A DNA stretch of 64,000 nt from Bacteroidia bacterium. GTDB lineage: Bacteria; Bacteroidota; Bacteroidia; Bacteroidales; JAPLDU01. The position numbers and the translations under genes were made by a program. The stretch's first letter is position 1. The number at the start of each line of letters is the position of its first letter. The notes beneath the pieces were generated by a model. It was not told the DNA's origin. It did not search any database and saw only the letters and a list, made by a program, of their open reading frames with translations. Shown one piece after another: positions 18,430-27,315 of the stretch. The stretch covers positions 28,891 to 92,890 of the forward strand of contig JAPLDU010000085.1 in NCBI GenBank assembly GCA_026391255.1, in the 5' to 3' direction.

Positions 18430-19140
18430 TCAAAGCAAAACATCCTCACTAACCCGCCATGTAAAAGGTCTGATGAAGGTTCTCAATGTTTGCAGTTTTT
18501 TCAGTTTATAATTTTCCCATTCTACCCTGGGTTTGTCTTCAGCATTAGAAGATTTTGTTGTAATCCTGACATTCTTATTGGTAAAATAATAATTCCGGGT
18601 TTCGGTTTCAGCATTGACCCTGTTATATTTGACATAATCGGCCGCGGTCAGGTAAAACTGCCGGTTCTGATATCTGAATTTATACAGGTAATTTGCCTTA
18701 AACCCTTTTCCCTGGTGATAATTACTGTGAAATCCGATCATCAGGAATCCCTGGCTGATTATTATAGTATCAAAAGGATCTCCCTCTTCAGGATTAAGGA
18801 CGCTGATGATAAATGAATTGCTGTAACCGGCCAGCTTGTATTGCCTGCATTCCGGATCATATAAAATAATTGCCAGTATCCGGGCAGGAGCCAATACACT
18901 ATCGTTATTGTTATCTGATTTTTCTTTAAACCAAATACTATCCCGGGATTGTAAAATAATGGCATAATCTTTTGCTTTGTCATTATTCAGGTCGCCCCCG
19001 GCAGATTTAAAAATTTTCCATCCTTCAGGAACAAATTCCAGCATGTTTTGCCCCATACTGATTAATTCAGGATATGTGATATGCTGGCATAACGAGGTAT
19101 AATAAATTAAACAAAGAAAAAATGAAGTAATAAATTTCAT
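18430..19140 (-). CDS. Secreted protein of unknown function
   Basis: 236 residues with a signal peptide (MKFITSFFLCLIYYTSLCQ). The body contains 'GWKIFKSAGGDLNNDKAKDY', an acidic N-D motif like the FG-GAP/calcium-binding loops of secreted proteins that evaluate state variables, and 'ARILAIILYDPECRQYKLAG'. I do not recognise a named family. It is probably periplasmic or exported; no sorting domain and no lipobox are seen. Confidence 0.6.
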   Translation of the reverse strand: MKFITSFFLCLIYYTSLCQHITYPELISMGQNMLEFVPEGWKIFKSAGGDLNNDKAKDYAIILQSRDSIWFKEKSDNNNDSVLAPARILAIILYDPECRQYKLAGYSNSFIISVLNPEEGDPFDTIIISQGFLMIGFHSNYHQGKGFKANYLYKFRYQNRQFYLTAADYVKYNRVNAETETRNYYFTNKNVRITTKSSNAEDKPRVEWENYKLKKLQTLRTFIRPFTWRVSEDVLL

Positions 19141-19205
19141 AAAGTCCGTAAGATGAGTTATGATCCGCCTGAGGCGGAATGAGTTATGAATTATGAGTTA
19201 TGAAC

Positions 19206-19320
19206 TTATTTCTGAAATCCTGATAGGTTCTGGCAAAAAATTCCAAAAACCAAATTCCAAAAAACAAATAATAAACAATATCAAAATTTCAAATAAAAAG
19301 AAACTATTTTGAATTTGATT
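19206..19320 (-). repeat. AT-rich fold-back repeat, family B partial copy 2
   Basis: Only the 'GGTTCTGGCAAAAAATTCC ... CAATATCAAAATTTCAAATA' half is present, in reverse orientation relative to 1884-2082. It is followed directly by the heptanucleotide array at 19319-19370. Confidence 0.6.
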
Positions 19321-19370
19321 CCTGATTCCTGATTCCTGATTCCTGACTCCTGATTCCTGATTCCTGAAAA
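19319..19370 (+). repeat. Heptanucleotide tandem array (TTCCTGA, about 7 units)
   Basis: Seven consecutive copies of a 7-bp unit (TTCCTGA / ATTCCTG), one with a C substitution (ACTCCTG), end right before the stop codon of the thioredoxin-like gene. Such an array could vary in length by slippage. Confidence 0.8.
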
Positions 19371-19377
19371 AAACAGG

Positions 19378-20154
19378 CTAATTTACTGTAAATTTTTTGA
19401 TGTCACACAAATAGCTGTTTTCAAGCATTCTGAGAATATAATATCCCGGAACAAGTTTGGCGGACATGAGATCAATGGTATGATAACCTTTTGTAGCAGA
19501 AACAGTAATTTTGTTTTTCAGATTGCCAAGCATGTCGTAAAGTTCGAAACTGATTTTATTGTCATTTTTTGAATAGTACTTTACTGAAAGCTGATCAACC
19601 GGAGTAATTCTGATCAGTTGTGATTTTCCGGGTTGATCTGCTGACATTTCCGGAACGGCAGATAAAACAGAATTAACGGCTTCCTGCACGTGATCAACCG
19701 TAACGGTTTTCATTGACCGGTCGGGGCGAATTACAAAGTACCTGGGAGTATAACTGATCTGATAAAGTGCAAGTATTGCCTCATTGCCAATAGTTGAAAA
19801 ACCAGGGAAACTTCCCCCGTTGTTGCTGATAAAACTGTCGATGGCTGAATTTGTTCCATAAAAAGATTCAATTCCCCATATCCACAGATGTGATCCGTCG
19901 GCGCCTGCATTCTGCCAAACCGGTTCAATCATGTATATTCCATTGGCACACGGGCCGCAGCCAATCGTGAAAAAATCAAGGACAACTATCTTCCCGGCAT
20001 CCAGTTCCTGGTAAAGATGATATGTATTACCATGTGTATCAGTCAGTGAAAAATCAGGAGCGATGATCTGGGCATATCCGATGGAAAAAATAAACAGCAC
20101 GAATACAATCAAACCCCAGATTTTTTTTGATGTTTTTTTGTACAGTTCATTCAT
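19378..20154 (-). CDS. Secreted thioredoxin-fold protein with T9SS-type C-terminal domain
   Basis: 258 residues with a signal peptide or anchor (IWGLIVFVLFIFSIGYAQ). The TlpA/AhpC-like thioredoxin fold spans ~30-165, with the redox motif 'FFTIGCGPCANG' (CGPC ~66-69) and 'SYTPRYFVIRPDRSM' holding the cis-Pro region. The last ~80 residues ('ISFELYDMLGNLKNKI' to 'YLCDIKKFTVN') resemble a T9SS sorting domain. It is likely an exported disulfide reductase or oxidase acting on surface proteins. Confidence 0.8.
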   Translation of the reverse strand: MNELYKKTSKKIWGLIVFVLFIFSIGYAQIIAPDFSLTDTHGNTYHLYQELDAGKIVVLDFFTIGCGPCANGIYMIEPVWQNAGADGSHLWIWGIESFYGTNSAIDSFISNNGGSFPGFSTIGNEAILALYQISYTPRYFVIRPDRSMKTVTVDHVQEAVNSVLSAVPEMSADQPGKSQLIRITPVDQLSVKYYSKNDNKISFELYDMLGNLKNKITVSATKGYHTIDLMSAKLVPGYYILRMLENSYLCDIKKFTVN

Positions 20155-20373
20155 AGTTGGTTGAAATTAAAGTAATCCTGTATTTTAACTTACTAAAATA
20201 GTGCCAACAATCTTATTATAACAAATATTTGCAAGTTTTAACATTTGGTAACACTAAACTGATCAAATTTGAACACGAATTTATAATCGGTTATTTATGA
20301 TTGTTAAAAAACCTATGAACTGAATGTGTTTTTTTTGAACATTTGCAAAATATTTTAATGGCAGATAATTTGC

Positions 20374-21225
20374 ATGGCCGTTCCTGAAAAGCTGAAGATG
20401 AGCATACCCATACTGAAAAAAGGAATGAAAACGAGAATAATGAATGAGAAGAATGCGGTCATTATTCTTATTATCATTGTACTTTCAATGTATTTGAACG
20501 GAACTATTCCATTCCAGACATATAGCAATGCTTATCAGGCAGGTGAGAATCTGAAATATAAACTGCACTACGGGTGGATTAATGGCGGATATGCCAGCCT
20601 GAAGGTGGAAAATTCAAAAGTCAATGATACCGATGTATTACGGATAGTCCTGAATGGTAAAACCACAGGCCTGACTGACAAATTATACAGGGTAAATGAC
20701 ACTTACGAAAGTTATGTATTACCGAAAAACGGCCTTCCTTTAAAGGCAATACGAAATATTCATGAACAGAACTACCGTGATTATAATGAAGTTATTTACA
20801 ACCAGGAAAACGATTTTGTCATAAGCCAGAAAACTGGAAAGCATTTTGTTCCTGATAATACGCTCGATATCCTTTCGGCATTTTATTACCTGCGGAATCT
20901 ATTGATGGATAAAGGAAGCTCAGGTTTGACAATTAATGATATCATTACCCTGACAACTTTCTTTGGAGATGAGATTTATCCATTAATCATCAAGTATAAA
21001 GGAACTGAAAAAATCAACACTGACCTGGGAACGATCAGGTGCCTCAGATTTCAGCCGGTCACAGAAGTGGGACGTGTTTTTAAAGACAATGATGATATGA
21101 CCATCTGGATATCCGATGATCTTAATTATGTCCCGATCAGGGTTCAGTTTGAATTGTTCATTGGTTCTGTCAAATGTGATCTGATCGAATATTCCGGTTT
21201 GAAAAGCAATCTTATCATTTATTGA
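20374..21225 (+). CDS. DUF3108-like exported protein
   Basis: 283 residues from 20374, though starts at 20425 (MKTRIMNEKN) or 20440 (MNEKNAVIIL) are more natural because the hydrophobic leader follows directly. The body, 'GENLKYKLHYGWINGGYASL' to 'DMTIWISDDLNYVPIRVQFE', matches the DUF3108 beta-sandwich found in periplasmic proteins of Bacteroidota. Function unknown; a lipid- or polysaccharide-related periplasmic role is often assumed. It precedes efp, which has its own promoter. Confidence 0.75.
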   Translation: MAVPEKLKMSIPILKKGMKTRIMNEKNAVIILIIIVLSMYLNGTIPFQTYSNAYQAGENLKYKLHYGWINGGYASLKVENSKVNDTDVLRIVLNGKTTGLTDKLYRVNDTYESYVLPKNGLPLKAIRNIHEQNYRDYNEVIYNQENDFVISQKTGKHFVPDNTLDILSAFYYLRNLLMDKGSSGLTINDIITLTTFFGDEIYPLIIKYKGTEKINTDLGTIRCLRFQPVTEVGRVFKDNDDMTIWISDDLNYVPIRVQFELFIGSVKCDLIEYSGLKSNLIIY

Positions 21226-21379
21226 TATAAATACGGGCATTCGTCCGTAATTAATCCTGACCGGACTATCATTGTTTTTATTGACGTAAAGATACGCATC
21301 ACTACGATTACCGCATGGTGCGAATGCTGCAGAAGTTAAAAAACATCATGCCTAATTTTTTATATTTCATTGTTTGATA

Positions 21380-21387
21380 TACTTTTG
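21380..21387 (+). promoter_or_regulatory. Bacteroidota -7 promoter element (TACTTTTG)
   Basis: Matches TAnnTTTG and lies 31 bp before the efp ATG, which gives a normal leader. The region about 20 bp upstream is T-rich without a clear TTTG. Confidence 0.5.
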
Positions 21388-21418
21388 TGCGATTACAAAA
21401 AATGATACATTAATAATA

Positions 21419-21985
21419 ATGGCAACCACAGCAGACATCAAAAACGGATTATGCATTGAATTCAACGATGGACTTTATACAATCGTTCAGTTTCAGCATG
21501 TTAAACCCGGAAAGGGACCGGCTTTCGTCAGGACCAAGTTGAAAAATCTTACCACCGGTAAGGTAATCGACAATACTTTCTCTTCAGGAGTTAAATTAAA
21601 TGTCGCAAATGTTGAAAGACGTCCATACCAGTTTCTCTATAAAGATGATTATGGTTATCACTTCATGCACAAAGAAACTTTTGAACAGATATCCATCGAT
21701 GAAAAACTGATAGAGAAACCCGAATTTATTAAAGAAGGGATTGATGTTGAAGTGGTTTTCCATGTGGACACAGAAACTCCCCTGACCTGTGATCTTCCTC
21801 CTTTCCTGGTTTATGATGTTGTTTATACCGAACCCGGATTAAGAGGAGATACCTCTTCATCAACAGCCATGAAACCTGCTACCCTTGACACCGGGGCAAT
21901 TGTTAATGTTCCTTTGTTCATTAACCAGGGCGATAAAATAAAAGTTGATACCCGCACCGGTGACTATTCTGAAAGGGCAAAATAA
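21419..21985 (+). CDS. efp: Elongation factor P
   Basis: 188 residues from the ATG at 21419 (MATTADIKNG). EF-P rescues ribosomes stalled at polyproline. The KOW-like N-terminal domain has the loop 'HVKPGKGPAF' with Lys32 at the tip, the position modified in many bacteria; the two OB domains follow, ending 'INQGDKIKVDTRTGDYSERA'. Full length. It is followed by an lpxD-like gene, a pairing often seen in Bacteroidota. Confidence 0.96.
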   Translation: MATTADIKNGLCIEFNDGLYTIVQFQHVKPGKGPAFVRTKLKNLTTGKVIDNTFSSGVKLNVANVERRPYQFLYKDDYGYHFMHKETFEQISIDEKLIEKPEFIKEGIDVEVVFHVDTETPLTCDLPPFLVYDVVYTEPGLRGDTSSSTAMKPATLDTGAIVNVPLFINQGDKIKVDTRTGDYSERAK

Positions 21986-22092
21986 AAAAAATCATTTTCT
22001 GTCATTTTCCATGAAATCAAATTATTTCCTGTTCAGGCAACCAATCGGATCAATATCACATCTGTATTAATCATTATTTATAACGAAATTAA

Positions 22093-22190
22093 TTTATTAC
22101 ATAAATTTTGTTTCACTCAGGAAATATCATCTGATTGTATTCTAAAATCGTAATCCGTAATTCGTAATTCTAAAATTAATATAATATCCC
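22093..22190 (+). repeat. Diverged single copy of the 78-bp repeat found at 38.2 kb
   Basis: 'TTACATAAATTTTGTTTCAC' to 'CGTAATTCGTAATTCTAAAA' corresponds unit by unit to the tandem repeat at 38182-38345, with differences. It includes heptad steps GTAATCC-GTAATTC-GTAATTC and lies directly upstream of the lpxD-like gene. Confidence 0.55.
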
Positions 22191-22201
22191 CAAAGATCAG
22201 G

Positions 22202-23134
22202 ATGAAGTTACCCAGAAATTACACACTGAAAGAAATTTCGCTGATTATCAATGCTGAGATCAACGGTAATGCTGATTTCATTATTTCAGGCCTCAATGAA
22301 ATCCATAAGGTTGAACCTGGCGATCTGACCTTTGTTGACCATCCTAAATATTACGAAAAAGCACTGAATTCCGATGCCTCAGCAGTAATAATTAATAAAG
22401 AAATGGCTGAAACAAAAGGGAAGATGCTCATTTATTCTGATAATCCTTTTCGTGATTTCAACAAACTCACTGCCTGTTTTTCCACCTTTCAGCCAGGCAT
22501 AAACATGATAAGCCCGTCTGCCAGCATTGGCAGGAATACCACTATTCAGCCGGGCACCTTTATCGGCCAACATGTCAGTATCGGCGACAATTGCATTATA
22601 CATTCCAATGTGAGCATTTATGATCATGTTTCCATCGGAAATAATGTGATCATACATGCCAATACTGTAATAGGTTCTGATGCACTTTACTTCAAACGCA
22701 GCCCCGAAGGTTATGAAAAACTGCTCTCATGCGGCAAAGTGATCATTGAGGATGATGTTGAAGTAGGCGCCAATTGTGCGATTGACCGTGGAGTTTCCGG
22801 TGATACTGTTGTAGGCAGGGGAACCAAAATGGATAACCTCATTCATATTGCTCATGATACAGTAATCGGTAAAAACTGCCTGTTCGCCGCCCAGGTGGGA
22901 ATCGGTGGATGCGTAACAATCGAAGATAACGTGATCCTCTGGGGCCAGGTAGGCGTACAGAAAAATGTCACCATCGGGAGTGGCGCCATAGTCCTGGGAC
23001 AATCAGGTGTTACCAAATCACTGGAAGGAAACAAGACCTATTTCGGCACTCCTGCTTATGAGGCACAAAAGAAACTTAAAGAGCTTGTTTATATGAAGCA
23101 GTTGCCGGAGTTGTTCAGCAATGGTCATGGATGA
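22202..23134 (+). CDS. lpxD: UDP-3-O-(3-hydroxyacyl)glucosamine N-acyltransferase (LpxD-like)
   Basis: 310 residues. The N-terminal ~95 residues ('GLNEIHKVEPGDLTFVDHPK') form the LpxD uridine-binding domain. From ~100 to 280, hexapeptide repeats ('IGRNTTIQPGTFIGQHVSIG', 'VGANCAIDRGVSGDTVVGRG') build the left-handed beta-helix, with catalytic His candidates in 'MDNLIHIAHDTVIG'. It N-acylates UDP-acyl-glucosamine in lipid A synthesis. It is shorter than typical LpxD (~340), and Bacteroidota often have a second, shorter paralogue, so it may not be the main enzyme. Confidence 0.85.
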   Translation: MKLPRNYTLKEISLIINAEINGNADFIISGLNEIHKVEPGDLTFVDHPKYYEKALNSDASAVIINKEMAETKGKMLIYSDNPFRDFNKLTACFSTFQPGINMISPSASIGRNTTIQPGTFIGQHVSIGDNCIIHSNVSIYDHVSIGNNVIIHANTVIGSDALYFKRSPEGYEKLLSCGKVIIEDDVEVGANCAIDRGVSGDTVVGRGTKMDNLIHIAHDTVIGKNCLFAAQVGIGGCVTIEDNVILWGQVGVQKNVTIGSGAIVLGQSGVTKSLEGNKTYFGTPAYEAQKKLKELVYMKQLPELFSNGHG

Positions 23135-23138
23135 TCCG

Positions 23139-23924
23139 TCACAATCCCAGCTTACGTTTTACATCGGCCGGAGTTTCGGCATTTTTTATATCGTTGTTCA
23201 GTACGGAATTATCCTTGCCGGCAATTGAAATCAACTTGAGTAACAAAAACTCAATATCCTCTCCCATCAACATTTTCTTTTCAATATTGATTTCATCATT
23301 GTATGCAGATAATAGCTCATTGCAGGCCATTTTCCCTTTCTTGTAAATATTTTTGACATCCTTGCGACTCTTATATAAGTCGTTAAATTCGTTGAATTTG
23401 GCGCTCAGTTTATCCCCCTGATCTTTCATCCTGGTGAAATTTTCATTGTAATATTTTAATTTCTCCAGAACCTTCTTTCCAAGATTTACTTTGGTTGTTA
23501 CTGATCCGTTTTCATCGTATTCTTTAAACTTCAGGAGGAATGGGACGATTTCTGCTTTATATAGAGGTGAGTAAAATTTCTTATATTTTGTCTGAACATC
23601 TGGTAAAAGAACTGCAATATTGCTATTGATTTCCTTCAGTTCCGGAAGAATTTTCTCAACTATTTCAAGCCTGTCAAGGATGATCTTACCCATTGCAATC
23701 TTTTTTTCGACTGTCTCGAGCTTGCCATATTCTTTAAATTTTGTCTTTAATTCCTTGATTTCAGTTTTATTCACAACAGGAAAGGCATCTTTATAACCTG
23801 TCTCAGACTGCTGAAGCCTTTGTGAAATATCATTTTCCTGCTCTTTAAGAGTTCCGAAATTATCTGTCATTAAGTGAATATCGGCTAAAATTTTCTCTCC
23901 CTGTTTTATGCGGTCGGCAATCAT
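23139..23924 (-). CDS. Distal fragment of a coiled-coil repeat protein (separated by an in-frame TAG)
   Basis: 261 residues from ATG 23924, in the same frame as the upstream ORF that ends at a TAG (23978-23976). The 17 codons between (DKIKEIGTGIDLYQACT) are open and continue the same protein. It holds ~85-residue helical repeats with 'YKDAFPVVNKTEIKELKTKF' and 'MGKIILDRLEIVEKI', as in the upstream ORF. It has no signal peptide of its own, so it is likely a decayed 3' part or a readthrough extension. Confidence 0.6.
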   Translation of the reverse strand: MIADRIKQGEKILADIHLMTDNFGTLKEQENDISQRLQQSETGYKDAFPVVNKTEIKELKTKFKEYGKLETVEKKIAMGKIILDRLEIVEKILPELKEINSNIAVLLPDVQTKYKKFYSPLYKAEIVPFLLKFKEYDENGSVTTKVNLGKKVLEKLKYYNENFTRMKDQGDKLSAKFNEFNDLYKSRKDVKNIYKKGKMACNELLSAYNDEINIEKKMLMGEDIEFLLLKLISIAGKDNSVLNNDIKNAETPADVKRKLGL

Positions 23925-23975
23925 GGTACATGCCTGGTATAAATCAATCCCGGTACCGATTTCCTTGATTTTGTC

Positions 23976-25628
23976 CTACTTCTGTGTTCGCAATATAATG
24001 TAATCTGAACCATATGATTTCAGTTTGTCAAGAAGGTCTTTCCCCGTGGCCAGCCTGGATACTGCTGTTCCAATGTTTTCATATTCGTTCTTTTTTGTTT
24101 CAAAGGAAAGAATCTCTTTGTTGTAAATGCCTGGAAAATGATCATGGTAATGTGATTTTACTGCCGGTAAACTTTCATCTAATTTTTTGTCAATCTGTTG
24201 AATTTCAATATATATACTGTCGAGAGCATTCATTTTTGCAATGATTTTTGCTCCTTCTTCCAATCTCCTCGCAATCAATGTGTCGGCTTTATTTCTTGAA
24301 ATCTCAGCTTCAATTGGCTTTATATCATTTTTAAAAATTCCGGGGTAGTCCTTCAGGTAATTATCTCTTAGTGAAGGGTATTTCGTATTTATCAGCATTT
24401 CATTGGAAGTCATCTTCTCTAATGATGACCCGAGGAATTCAAGATTTTTCAGGACTGATGCTCCCTTTGCCAGTTTTAGTTCAGCAGAATCAATGGTTTT
24501 GTATGCCGTAATATCTTTCTCAAAAGGATCAAGATAGCATTTTATAAGGACAGGAAAATTCTGGTTTATCTTATTCCTCACACCTGGCAGGCTTCCCAGC
24601 AAATAACTGTCAATCATGTCGAACTGGCTGTACCATGAGTCAAGTGAATCAAGCCTGGTTACCAATTTATTACCAATACTGATCTTTAACTCCAGAGAAT
24701 CGGTTGAATGATAAAGATCAGCCTGTTTGTTCAGGTTTGTTACCTGTCGCGAATAAATTGCCGGGTAATTGGTTTTATAGTTATTACCGAAAACCGCAAG
24801 CTTGTTATTTAGCTCATTATCAATGGCCAGCAACCTGTCAATATTTTTTTCCGACCGGTTAAAAGAAATGATAGCCGCAACTCCTGCTTTATTTCTGAGC
24901 TGAAGTGAGTCGGACCTGTAGAATATTTTTAGGTCTGAGTCAACCTCTGAAAGTCTTTTCTGATAAGCACTGTAAAGTTTGCCCTTGTAATTATTTTGAA
25001 TCTTACCTGAAATCCTGAGTATTTCTTTTTTATATGACAGGTAATCTTCAACATCAGAACTGAAATTAATCATATCGCCGATCAGTCTTAATCCTATGTA
25101 ATATTTCAGGCTGTCATCTGCCAGTAACTTATAATTACCAACACGTTCATTGAAGTAAGCAGTCTTCTTGCTGAACAATGTATCGCTACTGCCTGAAAGT
25201 GATATGATTGCCGTCATTAATGAGTCGATGAGCTTTTTGTGCAAATCCTGTTTTGCCTTCTGCAGGTGTCCGTTATTAATAAATTCGAGTCTTGAAATAT
25301 TCCCTGAACCGTTGTACCTGAGATTGTATCCTGTAATATTCTCATTTTGAATAATGCCGGCACTTATTACCCTGGCATCATCATTTCTGGTGATCCATTG
25401 TCCGGTCTTGTTGTTATTCTGATAGAAGCCTTTTGAAACCAGGCATCCGTTCAAGTTGTACTGTTCGTAGAATCCATTCCTGACGGTGGTATCATTATCA
25501 GCCACTCCGAATCTTTCTTTTATTAATTTATGGTTCTGGTCGTAAAATACGAGCCTGCTGTTGTTTTGCGCCGTCAGGCAGCTGAATGTCAGCATGTGAA
25601 AAAATAAAATGAGAAATATACTTTTCAT
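23976..25628 (-). CDS. Secreted MORN-like / coiled-coil repeat protein, interrupted by TAG
   Basis: About 550 residues from MKSIFLILFF (25628; the frame is open to 25673). After the signal peptide come MORN-like (YwqK-type) strands, 'NGFYEQYNLNGCLVSKGFYQ' and 'GQWITRNDDARVISAGIIQN'. From ~150, helical repeats of ~85 residues follow, each with 'LPxxxxxYxxxFPxxYxxEI', 'LAxGxxxLxxL' patterns. The frame stops at TAG 23978-23976 and continues as the downstream ORF, and the repeat at the junction is shortened. Function unknown; a periplasmic structural or scaffold role is a guess. Confidence 0.65.
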   Translation of the reverse strand: MKSIFLILFFHMLTFSCLTAQNNSRLVFYDQNHKLIKERFGVADNDTTVRNGFYEQYNLNGCLVSKGFYQNNNKTGQWITRNDDARVISAGIIQNENITGYNLRYNGSGNISRLEFINNGHLQKAKQDLHKKLIDSLMTAIISLSGSSDTLFSKKTAYFNERVGNYKLLADDSLKYYIGLRLIGDMINFSSDVEDYLSYKKEILRISGKIQNNYKGKLYSAYQKRLSEVDSDLKIFYRSDSLQLRNKAGVAAIISFNRSEKNIDRLLAIDNELNNKLAVFGNNYKTNYPAIYSRQVTNLNKQADLYHSTDSLELKISIGNKLVTRLDSLDSWYSQFDMIDSYLLGSLPGVRNKINQNFPVLIKCYLDPFEKDITAYKTIDSAELKLAKGASVLKNLEFLGSSLEKMTSNEMLINTKYPSLRDNYLKDYPGIFKNDIKPIEAEISRNKADTLIARRLEEGAKIIAKMNALDSIYIEIQQIDKKLDESLPAVKSHYHDHFPGIYNKEILSFETKKNEYENIGTAVSRLATGKDLLDKLKSYGSDYIILRTQK

Positions 25629-25689
25629 TTTATCTGAAATTGTCATGTAAAATTTAAATTGATTTTGTACCAAGAATCAGGAAATTAAA

Positions 25690-26194
25690 AACTGATTTGA
25701 ATTTTATTTATTTCTATTATATTATTCATATTCAACTTCTTTTGTATGCCCAAAAGAACTAAGCGAAGCGGTCTCACGAACCCCGACCTGTCGGGGTGAG
25801 TAACCAAAAAGGCACCACGAACGAGACGTTTCGACAAGCTCAACGCCCACTTCTTTTGGTAACGGCCATTGAGCCTGTCGAAATGGCATGTTGTATTCCA
25901 CACCGTTCGTGGACGTCCAACGCACAGGGCTTTCATAGTCACATTTAAGTAAAATGAACATAGGAAAAATCATTTTTTTCAAATATTTTCATAATAAATG
26001 AGTGCGAAGCATAAAATAAATAATTCCTTATCAACGAATTGCTGTTTGAGTGAAGTCGAGGATGGTGTCTGAGCTTGCCGAAGACCGAGACGGAACGAGT
26101 TCAATTCGTTAATTCTCCTTTGCTTACTTTTTGTGACGACAAAAAGTAAGAAGAAAAAAATGCAAAAAATCAACTGGAAAAAATTCAAAACAGT
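25690..26194 (+). repeat. MITE-like element, family A copy 2
   Basis: Terminal inverted repeats 'CTGATTTGAATTTT' and 'AAAATTCAAAACAG' bound ~500 bp. It carries the same internal hairpins as copy 1 plus an insert with 'TTCGACAAGCTCA' / 'TGAGCCTGTCGAA' (25831-25880), and 'GTCTGAGCTTGCCGAAGAC' near 26068. Apparent small ORFs inside follow the palindromes and are not taken as genes. Confidence 0.75.
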
Positions 26195-26311
26195 TTATTT
26201 ATCAGTGAAAATTAATATGTCCGCAATAAGTTGTTCTTATTTGATGATTTAGCGTCTCCTGGTTAAATAATTGAACAAAAAATCATAATACAGTAAATAA
26301 TTAATCAGGTA

Positions 26312-26923
26312 TTATTTGATAAGAAAATCCATCATGAGTTCATTTCCCAGGTAAGCCTTCAGGTTATCTCCGATTTTTACCGGACTTACTCCTGCCGGTG
26401 TACCCGTGTAAATCATATCACCAGTTTTAAATGTAATAAACCGGGAAACATAGCTGATTATTTCTTCAAAGCTGAAAACCATGTCCCGTGTATTGCCCTG
26501 TTGCACCGTTTTGTCATTGATATCCAGTCTGAAATTGATTTTTTTCATATCATTGAAATTTTCCTTCGGGATAAATTTACTGATGGCAGCCGAGTTATCG
26601 AATCCTTTGGCCATTTCCCAGGGTAATCCTTCAGCCATGCACTTTCTTTGAAGGTCGCGGGCAGTAAAATCAATTCCAATACCAATCTTATCATAATAAC
26701 GGCCGGCAAATGCGGGAGAAATGTTTTTACCAACTTTCCCAATCCTGAGAACTATCTCAACTTCGTAATGCAGATCAGTGGAAAAATCAGGATAATAAAA
26801 TGGCTGATCATTGATCAGTAAAGCTGAATCGGGTTTAAAAAAGAAAACAGGTTCAACCGGTAAAGGGTTATTCAGTTCTTTCGCATGATCAGCGTAATTT
26901 CTTCCTATGCATATGATTTTCAT
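26312..26923 (-). CDS. Fumarylacetoacetate hydrolase (FAH)-family protein
   Basis: 203 residues, the single-domain size. 'MKIICIGRNYADHAKELNNP' opens the fold; 'DLHYEVEIVLRIGK' (~50-63) and 'IGIGIDFTARDLQRKCMAEG' supply the E-x-E...D metal ligands; 'IYTGTPAGVSPVKIGD' closes it. It is close to FAHD1-type acylpyruvate hydrolases / oxaloacetate decarboxylases. Mg2+-dependent and cytoplasmic. It stands alone, so the exact substrate is unknown. Confidence 0.88.
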   Translation of the reverse strand: MKIICIGRNYADHAKELNNPLPVEPVFFFKPDSALLINDQPFYYPDFSTDLHYEVEIVLRIGKVGKNISPAFAGRYYDKIGIGIDFTARDLQRKCMAEGLPWEMAKGFDNSAAISKFIPKENFNDMKKINFRLDINDKTVQQGNTRDMVFSFEEIISYVSRFITFKTGDMIYTGTPAGVSPVKIGDNLKAYLGNELMMDFLIK

Positions 26924-26994
26924 CTGTTCATTTGTTTATTGGAGTTTCAAACTTACATAATTTATTATTATCAGCGGGACTAAATTTTCATTAT

Positions 26995-27196
26995 CCTAGC
27001 CTGCCGAGCCAGAACCAAACAAGAAATAACAAATCTCAAAAGACAAAAAACAAATAAATCTCAATCAACAAAATGACAAATTCAAAGTAGTTTGTTTTTT
27101 ATTTGAAATTTTGATATTGTTAATTATTTGTTTTTTGTGATTTGTTATTTGGAATTTTTTGCCAACACGCGTCAGGAATCCAGATATAAGGTACTT
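26995..27196 (+). repeat. AT-rich fold-back repeat, family B copy 3
   Basis: Begins 'CTGCCGAGCCAGAACC' and ends 'CAGATATAAGGTACT'. The arms are A-rich and T-rich respectively and nearly complementary. It occupies most of the gap upstream of the OmpA-family gene and leaves about 120 bp for its promoter. Confidence 0.75.
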
Positions 27197-27315
27197 ATTA
27201 ACCGGAACTTTGGAATACATGTTTAGGTTAAATAATTCTGATTCGTAAATGCAACTAATTTTTCAACCGGTGCATCGTTTATAATTTGTATATTTATCTT
27301 TTTGAAAAAAATAAC

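Noticed and set aside
23976-23978. Stop-codon reassignment of TAG
   Set aside because: TAG ends metK and other intact genes in the window, so it is read as a stop.
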